Position numbers and translations under genes: made by a program. From assembly GCA_019054805.1 (NCBI GenBank), contig JAHQIY010000002.1, forward strand, positions 7,874,001 through 7,938,000: a stretch of DNA of 64,000 nucleotides, read 5' to 3'. Positions within the stretch are counted from its first letter, which is position 1. Every line of letters starts with the position of its first letter. The DNA is from Brachionus manjavacas. Taxonomy: Eukaryota > Rotifera > Eurotatoria > Ploima > Brachionidae. Below, in pieces: positions 46,634 through 59,319 of this stretch. The notes below the pieces were generated by a model. That model searched no databases and was not told the origin of the DNA. It saw only the letters and a program-made list of their open reading frames with translations.

Positions 46634-49600
46634 TCAATTGAGAATATCTTTGAAGACCACATTGTAAACGACATCATCACCATCATTGCGGTTGATTTTC
46701 AAAACTCCCTGTCGATTCGATCCATACAAATGAGTATCGACTAATATAGTCAAAGACTCGTAGTTGCGTACTCATGATGCTGCGACATACAATTGGCCAT
46801 GTGAAAAAACAGGTTGGCGAAGAAGTAGACCAAATTGATTAAAAGTCTGACCCTGCGACTTGTTAATTGTCATGGCAAAAGCTAGACGAAAAGGCAACTG
46901 AATTCGTCTGAGTCTAAGATCAGGATCACGTTGACCGGATCGGAATTCGGTTCGACAAAATACGTACTCGTATCCTTCCTGTGGTCCACTTAAAATGGAT
47001 CATCGAACTGTATTTGCATTTCAGTGTAACACACGAAGTCTTGTTCCATTGCAAAGTCCAAAAGTAACATTCCAATTTTTGATCAGCATCACAATACATC
47101 TAACTTTGATATTAAGTTGATGGGGCGGAAAAGAATGGGGTGTCATACGGAGAGCATCATCAATCGGGTAGTCGTCAGCGTTGGCAACCACTTCATCTTG
47201 ACGATTGAGTATCTCAGTGGCTGACAAGTACTCGTGATTTTTGCCTTCAAGTCGCTATAATATGACTTCATTGATTTCGAGTGCGTTTTTGTTTGTTGGA
47301 CACATTAGAGCATTGTTTAGCCGATTATGAACGTCCAAATTAAGTTGCCCAACACCAAATACCCGTTCAACAATATTGTCTTGACAGCATACTCTTTGAG
47401 GAAGTCTTATCATACATTGGCCATCGTACACTCGACTTTGTCCATCGCCAATTTCGAGGAGCCAGTTTTTGAATTCGTGCTCGTTTGCATCAGCCCTAAC
47501 GTTTACGGTCAGAGCAAGTTTGGTAAATTGACATCATAGGGGTGAATTTTTTATGCATATTAATATGCTGGACTCGATATGTTCGTTGTCAGACACAGGG
47601 CAACATTGACGAAAATCACCAGTGAGTAGCACTACTTTACCTTCAAATGGAATTTCGGGCCTTTGCATTATGTCTCTCAAAAGACTGTCAACGCATTCAA
47701 GTATTGCACGCGACACCATTGAGGCTTCGTCGATTATAAAAAAACTGCATTCGCTGAGCTTAAGGCGACTGTAAATTAATATTCCTCACCGATGTCAACG
47801 TTGTTGGTATGGGGATTTTGAATTTGGAGTGCATTGTTTGACCACCACGGATTAAGAGTGCCGATGCAATGCATGTGAAAGCTGTTGATGATTTTGAAAG
47901 TCTAAGGTGACGCAATCGATGGTATAATAACTAAGCAAATTTAAATTAGATATAATGTTAAAAGATTTATTTGATAATTTAAGTTAAAAATTAAATTGAT
48001 GACATATGTTTTTCCAGTACCTCCTGGGCCCTCGAGAAAAAAACTCTTATTCAAAGGAACTGGACAATTATCCAGAACAGCTTCCATAATAGTTTCATTC
48101 TAAATTTGAATTCGAATTAATTGAAGTTAATTTGGTATAACGAGTATAAAAAGAAAAAGTTTACCCTCTGCTCGTTGTTTTGCGTAGTCTCGAGTGTTTC
48201 TATAGCAGCAGCATGTTGTTCAACAGACATTTCGTCTTGATTTTGGGGTAAATTTCTGTGCCGCCAATCAAGTCCCCTCGCATCCGGTTCAGGAAGGTTA
48301 TAATTACCCAGAAATCGACCAAAGCTTGCCAAAATGAAACTGATATGATAAAATGAAATTTGTTTAAAGGATTACATTATGTGTCAAAAATTTTTTTTGT
48401 TTATATCAAAGACTAACGCCAAGAGACTTCATGTATCGAGTGTCGTCAATTTCATGAATAAAGTCCTCACCCATTGGGTCTTTGAATGTTTCCCACAACT
48501 GAAGTGCATTAGGATCTTCGGGATGATTGTGAAACAAGAATGAAGCATAGAGAAATCTGAAAAGTAATTAAATTGGTCTCAATTTGAATTACAAAGAAGC
48601 TAAACAAAAATATTTACCTTATCCGATACGGCAACTCGACTTGGCATATTTCTTGCATCATAGTGAACCACTGTTGGTTATTTTCAACTAAATTGAGGGC
48701 GCGGGCCGCTTCTTCAAACGTATCATACACTTGACCATTTACAGTTCGTAATAATTCAAATGATGTTGGCTGGCGAACGTGTAACAGATGTGGCACCTAA
48801 ATTTCTTCATCATATAAGGATTGTACGGTATCACATAGCGATAATCAAGTACATGTCCCCTCACTATAATAATTCTACCATCATTTCGGCGCTTATAAAT
48901 AGGAAAACTATTGGGTCTTAATACTGTCCTTTCACTATATGGTTTTGGAAAAGCTTTGGAGCAACGATTGCCAAACTGTTTAATGCACGAATTCGGCAAA
49001 CATGGTCCATGAACCATTTTGCTTTTGACCAATTCAAATAGTTCGCTATCTTCATCAGGGTCAGGCAATTCGCAACAAATTATATTATCAATAGCATCTG
49101 GTGTTGACGGCTTGTCGTTGTCATGCATCCACAACAAAATATGATCGTGAGCCAGGCCGCGTTTCTGATACTCCTTGACACGAACAAACGCTTCCAGAAC
49201 TCCAATTTGCTGTCTCTCTGTAAGATCTTTGAAAAATTCAGTCGATTTCAAATTGTAAACGCGAGAACACATGTCTGGTCGGGACAAATATCCTTGGCCA
49301 TTTACCTATGTTTGTTGAAGTTCCGGCCATTGAGGATTGGACGTAAAAGTGATAAATTGTCGGCTTTACCAAATCGTCCAGCTAGTTCAAGCGAATCATA
49401 ATATTGCTGATTCATTGACCGGTCACTACCTTCAAAAGAGGACGGCAGAATAAAAGCTCGACCAATTGGTCCGTTTCGATCCACATTACCATTGTTTAAT
49501 CGTTCCATTACACCCTGATAGTCAAGAATACGCAATTGGGACTGATGAGTGCGAAGAAATTGCAAGTTATTTTTTCGATCTTAATCCATGCGCACACAAT

Positions 49601-50262
49601 ATATTCTTGCAGTAATTTACTCATGCGAAAAATTGCATTCGGATTGTTGTTGCGAACATGAATTCGGTGCTTGTAAAATTCTTTTAGAGTGACCCTTGAG
49701 TTTGCAGTTAACACAGCTTGATTGGGCTGATATCTGTCATCATATCCGGCTTCACCATACGGAAACAACAGAGGAAAGCAAACTGGGTCGCAATTTGGGT
49801 CTCGCATATCTATACTTTGCATAAAGTTATTGACTGTTTGCGGTACAATGTTTATCAGACGAAGTCTCTGTTGCCTTGCTTGGGCATAAAGTATAAATCC
49901 ATCATCGGGCAAGCAAACTTGGTCATTAAACACGGCTGCAATCTCTCCATTTACAGCTTCGACCTCTGGCATTGATAGGTACGTTTGTGTTGCTTGGTAC
50001 ATAACGGGTTATCCACATGCGTACATTCAATGGATCACGTACGTTTTGACGGTTTAATATTTCTCGATTTGTGAGAAATAACTGAACAATTGGATTTGAC
50101 TGCCTTAACATTTAATGTAACAATTGAACGATTTCATTACATACATCCCCATTCTTTCGAGACAAATTTTGTCTCATATTTTCAATGATAGCTCTGTCAG
50201 TGTCCATCATTAAATATTGCGCTGCTTTTAAATGCAGATTAGCGTTCGGACCATTAAACATT
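46634..50262 (-). mobile_element. Helitron Rep-helicase gene, decayed
   Basis: On the minus strand, in order from 50262: an N-terminal region (FNGPNANLHLKAAQYL), QSIDMRDPNCDPVCFPLLFPYGE, then the Rep domain with the HUH-type motif QKRGLAHDHILLWM, and HGPCLPNSC. The Pif1-like helicase follows: Walker A EGPGGTGKT (about 48025), GKVVLLTGDFRQCCPV (about 47600), and the C-terminal IKVRCIVMLIKNWNVTFGLCNGTRL (about 47040). The last frame ends at TGA 46634. This order defines Helitrons, rolling-circle transposons. The pieces are broken by stops and frameshifts, and by 48-100-bp gaps that may be introns. The N-terminal side is cut off by a LINE end at about 50262. No 3' hairpin/CTRR end could be fixed. 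Confidence 0.85.
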
Positions 50263-51440
50263 GAGAAATATGTTGGGACAGGACTGAGTAACACATTCAG
50301 TGAGTCATTCTATTCCATTGGTTGAAAGACTGGTGAAGGAATACAAAGAAGGTTTCGAATCAAGATATGTTGAATACCCAACTCCATTGTGTAATTGCTC
50401 CCTTACTATTTCCTCCTTTTTTCCTGAAACCTGAACTATGTAAACATGTGCCACATGTAACAGTCTATGTCTTCTAAACTTTCATTTTTTTGCTTTTTCA
50501 CTTTATTTTGAAATTATTTTTTTTAAGTAGTAGTAGTAGTTGTTCTTGCTGCGACACCTAACATGTAGATTGTCTAAGCCCATCACCGCCAATTTGCCGT
50601 GTAGAGCTGTAGCAGCCGATTCCATTGAACTTATCTAAAGCCAGTTTAAAATTAGCGGTTGACTTCGATTTCACCACGTTTTCTGGCAACCTATTCCAAT
50701 GCGGAACTACTCTGTTTGAGAAAAAATGTAGATTACTGACACCTTACTGACACCTTAAATATAAATTACTGACACCTTACCAGTGTTGATTTGGTGAAAA
50801 TCAGCTTTTCTTACGTTTTTTCTCTTTTTTTTCGTAAATCTTTTGCTCACATCTTTCATTGCAAATTTCCACTCTATTAACACATGAGCCTTCTCGGCTT
50901 AAACTAGAGGTGGCAAAGCCCTCACTTCCAAAACTCTTTCAGGCTCACTCGTTAACAGTAGATCAAGTACACTTGAATTTCCATTTTTTCCATATATAAA
51001 TTTTGGAAAATCCACACACTGAATCATATAGGATTCATCTAAGCCTTCCAAGAACAACATCTCATATTCTACACTGGATTTTCCGCCATCACATGTCCAG
51101 CTGATTTCGGGGAAATTGAAATTTCCACAGACTACCACTGCATTATATATTTTATTCTCAATCATTTTCTTTGCCTCTTTTAATGAATCACTCACACACA
51201 TAGTGACAAAACCATTACTTTTAGGTGGTCTGTACATGCATCCCACCAACAAACTTTCAGCACCACTTCTCACGCCACACCATATCTGTTCAACACCATC
51301 TGCACATAGAACTCTACAGGTCACTTCCATCGAACACAGATCATTTCTCAATCTCATTTTATTAACTTTAATTTTATTTTTTATTTTGATTTTTCTTAAT
51401 TTATTCTGAAGGAGCCCTAGCTCGGTACAGAAACAATTAA
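50262..51440 (+). mobile_element. LINE 3' end split by an inserted LINE
   Basis: 50262-50525 carries the end of ORF2 (from the YVGTGLSHS-coding segment to ...SSFFPET, stop) and the start of the common 3' UTR. The UTR resumes at about 51347 and ends GGAGCCCTAGCTCGGTACAG plus an A/T tail. A 16-bp extra piece (TAACACATTCAGTGAG, about 50287-50302) interrupts the ORF2 part. The intervening 50526-51346 is a minus-strand LINE. Confidence 0.7.
50526..51346 (-). pseudogene. Internally deleted LINE: endonuclease joined to 3' end
   Basis: The minus strand starts with the endonuclease (LLVGCMYRPPKSNGF, VVVCGNFNFPEISW, SVLDLLLTSEP; about 50905-51345) and then jumps to the extreme C-terminus (FFSNRVVPHWNRLPE, about 50690), so the RT is gone. 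A short tandem AAGGTGTCAGTAA repeat marks the junction near 50745. The 3' end carries an (ACT)n tail (AGT repeats at 50526-50540 on the plus strand). Confidence 0.75.
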
Positions 51441-51690
51441 ATAAATAAACAAAACAAGAGAAAAAAAATTGATTTATACAATCAAAATTTATTTTATTGA
51501 TTTGAAAGCTAAAGAGTAAGTTCAAAACTTAAGCATTCTCATTCTGCTAAAACCCTATTTTAACAATCATAAGTATTTATAGATTAATTTCTGTCATTTT
51601 ATTTAAATCGATTATTAAAAAAAATTATTACTACAATATTTAATAGTCAACTAAATTTGAGTAAATTTTAATTTTTCAAAAATTGACTTA

Positions 51691-51870
51691 TTATGCTCGT
51701 GAAACAAACAAAAATTCTTTAATTTTCTGAATCAAATTTTCTATTGTAATTTGCCTGTTCAAATTTATTGCATCATCAAGAAAATCAAGATGTCTTGATT
51801 CCAATTTAGGTTTTCTACCTCAGCGATTTGAATCAGTCAGTTTCTTTTTGGAATCTTTTACAGATGCCAA
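51691..51870 (-). pseudogene. Helix-turn-helix relic of a Tc1/IS630-like transposase
   Basis: The minus strand reads LTDSNR, stop, GRKPKLESRHLDFLDDAINL and then a second helix (QITIENLIQKIKEFL) before a stop. A 'GRKPKL...' link followed by two helices is the paired/HTH start of Tc1-like transposases. No DDE core follows. Confidence 0.4.
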
Positions 51871-52028
51871 AAGTCGAATTTTTTGAAATTACTAAATTTT
51901 TGAATTTTTGATATTTTCTCTTGTTCAAACACACTTTTAATCTTAGAAAAAGCTAGTTCCTCTTTGAACCTTAAATAGACTTTTCTCTGGCGAAAAATTA
52001 GTAAATGAAAATTATTTGATGTTATGCT

Positions 52029-55000
52029 TAGTAGTAGTGGTAGTGTAAATGCTGTAGGAAACACTAGTTTCCAAGTAGTTGCGCACGTAGTCGCCCCACT
52101 TTAGCAGCCTAAGGCCAATTATTATTGTAGCATCTTGTCAATTCTCATTTTGAAGATTTTAGTGTTTGTCACGCACTTTGTCACTTTATCCAGAGCTTTC
52201 CAATATCCCGCTGTTCGATTTGTGAAAAAGTTATGTCTCGCTCCACAATTTCTGATCAGCTGTCGTTATATTGCCAAACGACAAGTTTTGGTATTACCAG
52301 CTGGGCTATCTAGACCATCCGAGGCCAGCTTTTGATCTCCTTTAATTAATGTTACTTGATCATGTCCATGCTGTATTTTTTGTAGCTGAACCAGATCACC
52401 GCGCCTACGTCGCTCTTCAAGAGTGCTCCAGCCTAGAGCCTCTCTTCTCTCGAAGTAAGGTTTTCCCTATAATTCAGGAAAATCTTCGCTGAACTTTCCC
52501 GAGAACATCAATATCGCTGCGTCGATACAGGTTCCAGTCTCCTACAGCAAACTCCAAATGAGGGCGAACAAATGACTTGAAAAGAAGGTCTCCCAATCTC
52601 AGAGAGAAATACTGGAATGTGAATCTGATACGACTAGCTACCATTGTTGCTCTTGCCGTTGCTCGCTTGGCCTGTTCGCTTGACTTAAGATCACTTGTGA
52701 CGATGATGCCGAGATCTCGTTCCTTCGTTGTCTTCACCAGCGTGTGACCCCCAATCTGAAATGCATAACTACACACTTCTCTTTGTTAAATTTAGTTTTC
52801 CATCTATCCACCCAAACCGATAATTTGTCCAAGTCAAAATTAATCTCAACAGAATCCCCTAATCGTCCTACTGATCTTGTCAATTTGCTGTCATCCGCGT
52901 AGAGTTTACAAAGTGAATTGCAGACATCCGGCATATCATTGATAAAGATTATGAAGAGGAGCGGACCGAGTACAGATCCTTTAGGAACGCCGCTAGTTAC
53001 CGCCACCCAATCTGATACTACTTCACCAATCACTATCGGTTGCTTACTACCGCTTAGGAAAGATCGGATCCATTTGATGAGTAATTTTGGAAGTCGCTAG
53101 TTTAACGAATAGCAGTTCATGAGACACCTTGTCAAATGCTTTCTCAAAATCCAAATAGATTACATCTGCCGGCTGTCTGTGACTCATGCAATTTGTTAAG
53201 AAATCCATAGTTTCTGAAAGATTGGTTACGGACGCCTTGTGAGCCATGAAACCGTGCTGTTTTTCCGTAATGCGCTTGTTCATCTCGAGATGTTTGACGA
53301 TTTAATCCTTGATCAGCCACTCCAAGACTTTGCATGGAATAGATGTGAGAGAGACTGGACGGTAGTTACTTGCCATCGTTCTACTGCCCTTTTAATGAAT
53401 TGGCGATACATTAGCAATTTTCCATTCATTAGGTAGTTTTAACGACATCAAGGACTGCTCGAACATGTACGAGAGAGGCGAAGCAAGCAAATGAGCACAC
53501 ATCTTAATGGGTGTGTGCCCATCTGGTCGACTCCAGCTGACTTATTACTGTTTAAGTTCTTAAGTTTCGCCAAAACCTTCTCCGGAGTTACGACATCCTC
53601 AATTGTAAAACATGGATCAGCTCTTGCTCTTACTTTGAAACTAGCTTCCGCACTGACAACGACTTCTCTCGAGTGAGGCGGTTCAAATACCGAGAAGAAG
53701 AAAGCATTCAGTTTTTCGCAGATGCTCACTTTGTCTGTGACGATTTTGTTATCGATATCCGTCAAAACTGCTATGCTTTCTCTTGACGAGTAGTGCCGGT
53801 TCATGTAGGAATAAATTAGATTTGAATTTTTTTTTGCCGCCTGAACTAGTTTCATCTCGCATTTTGTAATAATGCTTTTTTTTACCACGTGCTTTACTCT
53901 CTTGCATAAATCTCTGTGCTTGCTTCCCAGCTGCTCATTGTGACTGTCGATACGCTTGCGGATAAAGGAACGTCTCTTCTGGCGAACGAGTGAAGCAACT
54001 TCGTAATTCCACCATGGTGCTTTGGCGTTGAGAGGCTTCTTTCGTCGCCTTTTGACGAATAAATTCGCGTCCTCGCCGAAGATGCCTATTAAGAAAATTT
54101 GAATAAAAATTTTGCACGGACCATTTCTGTACTGCTCCTTGCCAATTGTAATTTTTAAAATACTCACTCATTGCGGCGAAATCACCGCTACGCCAATGCA
54201 GTGTTCTACTTTCGAAGGCTTGCCATCGCGCAGCTCTGGAGTAAAGTTGGAAGCTCAAGCTACAGTGGTATCTAGAAGAATTTCCGTCTAGAGCAGGGCC
54301 TCTTTTAACATCCGTCACACGGTTTGGATCGCTAACCAGCACAAGATCCAATAGACTAGTCGGATGTTTGTTACAAAAGAACGTCTCTTCTTTAACCATT
54401 TGCACGAGACTTGATTTGCTAATTGCATTACAAACAAGGCAGTTCTTCTTTGATACATCAATGAGCATTGGTGCGCTGTCCTCATTCCACTCGACATGCG
54501 GCAAATTGAAGTCGCTCATAAGAATGATGCCAGAATACTTTCGCTTCTTAGCAAGTTTGAGGTAGATTCAAGTGAGGCCGATATGGCAATATCTGAATCG
54601 CTCGGTCAATTGGTGTCTTTTTGCGGTGGAGGCCTGTACATGCAGCCAATAAGTAGTGGTTTTTCATTCTCTATATCTTGATAATCATCAAGCTCGGCAA
54701 CTGAGCTCTGATCAAACCAGGTCTCGGTGATGCCGATAATGCTTGGAGACGAACTAGCTGCTATTAACTCAAGTAAGTTCATTTTGTTATTTAGACTGCA
54801 TGCATTCGTTTACCAAAATCTGATACCATCTACATAACTTGATTTTGGTTTGAGAATAGGATTAGCTCGATTTTGGATCCCGCTGGCTCCACTTCCCGAA
54901 CTGGCGTTTTTTTAGTGATACATCTTGCTTTCTTTACTTTGGCCTCTGGTACTCCAATTGCTAAAGCCAGTTTTTTTGCCAGAATCTCTTCTCTCTTCAT

Positions 55001-55180
55001 TCTTCTAGAACATGCTCACTGGGATTTCAGCTATAACGTTCTGAGCTCTTTCCTCCTTCTTCCTTAGCTCCGTAGCCACAGTTGCCATCATCGCGGCGGC
55101 CTTGTCATTCTTGTAGGCATTACCCGCAACTATATTTGCCCAGTTGAACGATAAATTCTCTTTTGTACCCTCATTTTAAT
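52029..55180 (-). pseudogene. GC-richer LINE with endonuclease and reverse transcriptase, frameshifted
   Basis: The minus strand from about 54520 has an endonuclease (MSDFNLPHVEWNED, TSLLDLVLVSDPNRV), then the RT: LNSNKSAGVDQMG, DVIYLDFEKAFDKVSHELL, SGVPKGSVLGPLLFIIFIND, the catalytic CKLYADDSKL, and TTKERDLGIIVTSDLK. The C-terminus VRPHLEFAVGDWN lies at about 52550. The 3' end at 52029 has an (ACT)n-type tail, as in 50526-51346, so both are one family. Frame breaks occur about every 300-600 bp. It is far less AT-rich than the neighbouring DNA, implying a different mutational history. Confidence 0.85.
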
Positions 55181-55759
55181 TTTTACATAAAGGAATAATA
55201 AAGATAAATAAGCAGAATTTTTAAATGCGATAAACGAGACGTTATGTTTTTTTTATTTTAAAATTCGTAGGAGATATCACAATAAAAGGAATTTAAGATA
55301 ACTTATTTAAGCAATTTTTATCGATTATAAAACACTATTAACTTTGACCAAGTGTTATCATTTGAATGCACAAAATATTCTGCGTCACCGGATCTTGATT
55401 TAAAATATGTTTTTTTAAAACAAAAAAATATTGATCCTTGACAAGGTCAGCTAAAATAAAATAGATCATTTAAAAATATATTTACAATTAAATACATATT
55501 GTTTCAATATTAAAATAATATTGGCACAATATACATCTAATTTTTTATATAAACATAATGTGTCTTTAATATTTTTTTATTGACACATACTGTGTAAATA
55601 ACCACTTCAAATTTGTTTTCTGATCTGAAGGAGGTTTTACTGGGGATTGTATCCTGATTTCTGCTTTAAAGGAAAAAATAACTAATTTTAAAAGAAAATT
55701 TTATTAATCAGAATTAAAAAAAAAGAACTTTCATTAAAATCTGAAAAAAAATTTCAAAG
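55181..55759. other. Upstream region of copy D
   Basis: AT-rich. The last 50 bp before ATG 55760 match the upstream of copy B. No TATA box could be singled out. Confidence 0.4.
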
Positions 55760-56714
55760 ATGAAAATGTTGTTTTTGATTATCGTCCTTTTTTTGCTCAG
55801 TAAAAATAGCCTAGAATCAAATTACGCTGGATTATTCATGCACAAAGGAAATGATGTTCCTTTCTTTAATTTCAGTTTAGTTCCTTTAAGCAGTCCTTTA
55901 GAATTGAGCAAAAAAAATTGTTTAAGTCAATGTCTTAGAAATGAATTTTGTTCATTTGTGGTCCATAAAAACAAAATTTGCAGTCTCCACACTGAATACG
56001 CCCTAAGCAGATTAGTTCCTAGTACTAATTTGGAAGTGGTAATTTTGAAAAATTTCATTTTTGAGTAAGAATGTTTTTTTTTCTTAAAATAACTGTAATT
56101 TAATACTAAGCCACTGTGCAAGTTCTCCTTGCATGAATGGTGCTACTTGTGTTAACAAATTGGATGAACATGTTTGTCTCTGTGCTCATGGATACTTCGG
56201 AAAAAAGTATTTCTTTTTAAATAAGAGCTTTGATTTTTAAATAAAAGTTATTGTTTTAAGTTGTGAAAAGAGTATAAATAATTATAGTTGTCCAACAAAT
56301 TATTACAGATTGAATGAAACTGATGCTTGTAAACCATGCATGAATGGTTTTTCAACTTTTAATAACTATCCATTCAACTGCTATAAAATAGAAGATGGCT
56401 ACAGAAATTTTGAATCAGCGAAATTATTCTGCCAAAGTTTGAATTCATTCTTATGGACACCAAAGACATTAACTGAACGTGTTGTTTTTGCTACTAATCG
56501 AGCATGGGTCGATTCCAAAGTTATAAATTATGTTGGTGAACCTTTTGTTTGGCCAGATGGTTCAAAAGTTTATGAAATGGGAAACGGTGAACCAAATAAT
56601 GGTGGTGGAAACAATAATTTATTGAGAGAAAACGCTCTAATATATTTTGAGAATTTTTTTCATGATCTTCGTTCAACAGACACAATAACGACTATTTGCC
56701 AACAAGCAAATTAA
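55760..56714 (+). CDS. Secreted PAN-EGF-C-type-lectin protein, copy D (three exons)
   Basis: The exons are 55760-56064, 56111-56206 and 56261-56714, with 46- and 54-bp GT/AG introns; 284 aa. The signal peptide is MKMLFLIIVLFLL. One codon is deleted in the first module (LFMHKGNDV where others read LFMLHK..). The PAN-like part has NCLSQCLRNEFCSFVV; the EGF module (HCASSPC...CLCAHGYFGKNC) is nearly identical to the other copies. The lectin domain has NGFSTF, AKLFCQSLN, GEPNNGGGNNNLLREN and ICQQ. All splice sites are intact, making this copy and copies A and B the likely functional ones. Codon usage and introns are as in the other copies, so the duplications included non-coding sequence. Confidence 0.82.
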
Positions 56715-57660
56715 GAATAAATTATAAATTTAAAAACTTATTTAGAAACTATTTTTTTTTTATTTTTTTATCTGTTAAAATTAATTTCATAATTTTTGGT
56801 AAAAAAATTTTTTTTAACAATTTAACTTTTTTATTTATTATTTATTTATTTGTTTCAAAAACACCTCATGGGTGATGATAAGAAAAAAAAATCAAGAAAA
56901 AAAAAAAAGAAAAAAAGATGAATACATTGTAAATTAAAATAAAACATAAAGGACAGTTTATGTGTCTATATTGAGTTAGTTTGCATTATTTAATATGAAT
57001 TTTTTTGTTTTCATCATTATATTTGATGTTTTAAATACAGTTAGTGATTAGGATAAAATTTGATGGTATTTTTCGAAACTTAAATAGAATAAATAAACGC
57101 TTTACTTAAATCAATAGTTTGGTAATAAAAAATAATTTTATTCTTTGTTTCCCTAGACAAGACATTATTTCTTTATAAAAGAAATTTTTTATCCCAGGCC
57201 TATTTTTTATTGATTTTTTTAATAATTTTTCAAAAAGGGAATTATATTGTTTGGTTTCGTTTAATTTGTGTCGAATTCCTGAACGCTGATCTATTCTAGT
57301 TTACTTAATTTTTTTTGTGTTAACTTTTTTAAAGAAACATTTAATAATAAAAAAATTATGGCAGAATAAAATATCTTTTTTAAAGATCTTTAATTTTAAA
57401 ATAACTTTAATTTCCGATTTATTCAGTTTTCCATAATAAGAACGATTTTAAGTAGAAAAGAGTATTTTTTATTTGTATTGTTTGAAATCAAAGTTATTTT
57501 ACTTGTATTACTGTAATTTTTTTGAGTATGGCTGCGTAAAGATAAAATAACAAATAATTATCTCTACCTAGTTAGGTAAATTTTTTGAAGATAAAATATC
57601 TTTTACAAGAAAGCACTACAAAAAGATAATTAATTGATTACTTTGAATTTACTTTGAATT
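56715..57660. other. AT-rich intergenic sequence
   Basis: Poly-A/poly-T tracts; no gene or element border was recognised. Confidence 0.3.
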
Positions 57661-57689
57661 TTGTTATTAATAAAATCCAAGTCAATAGT

Positions 57690-57886
57690 CAATCAAACAA
57701 TGTATGTTCAATTTGCCAAGTTGCAACTAATCAAAATCACTTGACTTGCAATACATGTAATTTGTTTTTTCAGAAATCATGTATAAAAGGATTTTGTACA
57801 AAAGGATGAAAAAATCCTTTTATACATGATTCCTTTGAAAAAATCTTGGCTTTGCAAAACATGTAAATCTGGCTCTAACTCTTAAT
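57690..57886 (+). pseudogene. PHD-finger-like fragment containing a perfect hairpin
   Basis: The frame reads NNVCSICQ..., then HLTCNTCNLFFQKSC..., TGA at 57807-57809, and after a shift W-L-C-K-T-C, giving the C4HC3 pattern of a PHD-like zinc finger. Such fingers occur in LINE ORF1 proteins and in chromatin readers. The gap between the two halves is a 21-bp perfect inverted repeat, 57775-57795 and 57811-57831, with a 15-nt loop. Confidence 0.45.
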
Positions 57887-58229
57887 CACTATTTTATCTA
57901 TATCACTTTTTTCATTTGTTTTTTAATTATTATAAAAATAAAATTTTGCATGTTATTATCTTTTTATAGTCATTTAATCACTTTTAAGATATTTTATATC
58001 CCTCCAGATTAATTTTTTTTAAGATAATTATCTGTAGTAAGACAATTCTACGTCAAGATATTTTATCTTTTCGCAGCCATAATTAATTTTTTTAAATTTT
58101 TGTTAAAAAATGTTAAAATCTAGGAATTGATTACGAATTTATCAGGGTGATTGCCGTAACTTAGAAATTAGAGATCTGATTTCTTTTTATCTAGTAAATA
58201 TACAAGAATTCAAAGTTTTTATTTTTCAA

Positions 58230-58455
58230 TCGAGTTCTCTCTCACCCTTCTTTCGCTTTGCCTTTTCAATCCCTTCAAGCCAACATAATATCATATGAAA
58301 TGTTTCTTAGTGACAATTAACTAACAAGGGTATTTTTGTTGCCTGCTCTTGCATCTTCTCAAAAGCATTCACATCCGTTTTCATACTTAAATTCCAACCT
58401 GCACCGCGTAGTCTAGGTGAGGTCTGACCATGTCATTTACAATATTACCTACACG
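58230..58455 (-). pseudogene. LINE reverse-transcriptase C-terminal relic
   Basis: The minus strand gives MVRPHLDYAVQVG and, in a second frame, DVNAFEKMQEQATKIPLL, the 'lvRphLeYa.qvWnP...id.lEkvQrraTk' segment of CR1/jockey-type ORF2. It is eroded on both sides. Confidence 0.6.
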
Positions 58456-59319
58456 AACTTGTTAAATGTTTAAGGAGACAAAGTGATAAAAATTGTAAAA
58501 ATTTATTAAAAAAATGATTTTTTTAATCTTTAATTAGGTCGAAATTAAAGACCGATGAATTTTTATCTGAAGTAAAATAAAATCTAAATAAATATTATTG
58601 AAATTAATTAAAATATCATAATTTTTTATATTCATTCGAATTTTTATTTTTATTGTGTCAAATAAACCAAAAATGTTGGTGATTTTAAAAATACCCTCTG
58701 GGCTTTTATGTATAAATTTTTTTTTACTTCAAAATTAAAATAATTTTTAAACAAAAGCATTTAGATCATAAATTTAATGTAAATTCAAATTGAAAAAGTT
58801 TTAAGTTTCAATTTTTTTCTAAGAGTTTGTATTCATCTAAAAAATACAAAAAGAGATTGAAAAACCCGTGGCCTTTCTATTGTTTAGAGTCGTTAGAGCA
58901 GTTTTAGGAGCGGCTTTTACACTGCTGCAGACTATTGACATTATTTAAAAGTGTTATCTTTATGTTTTCATCTATGATACATCTTATTTTTATGTATGAA
59001 CAATGTTTTAGGATTTAAACCAGGAAATTTTCATCTTTTTCTCAAAATTTAAAAAATGATTCAATCATGAAAAACTTAGCACTTTCATCTTTGAATAATA
59101 TCTTTAATTATGATTGAATTTTTTAGATTAAAGTCATGAAAACGTTCTTAAACTAATTAAGTTAATTGTGAAATGTTATTGACTTTTTGAAATTGTTCAT
59201 TTTGCTTTTCAATTTACTAAATTGACTTTTTTTTTCAAACAATTAAAAGAAACAAAGTTAGTTAATTGTCATCAATATTGTTTGTAAACATTAGCAGAAT
59301 GTCTTTAAAAACAGGAAAA
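58456..59319. other. AT-rich intergenic sequence
   Basis: No feature was supported. Confidence 0.3.
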
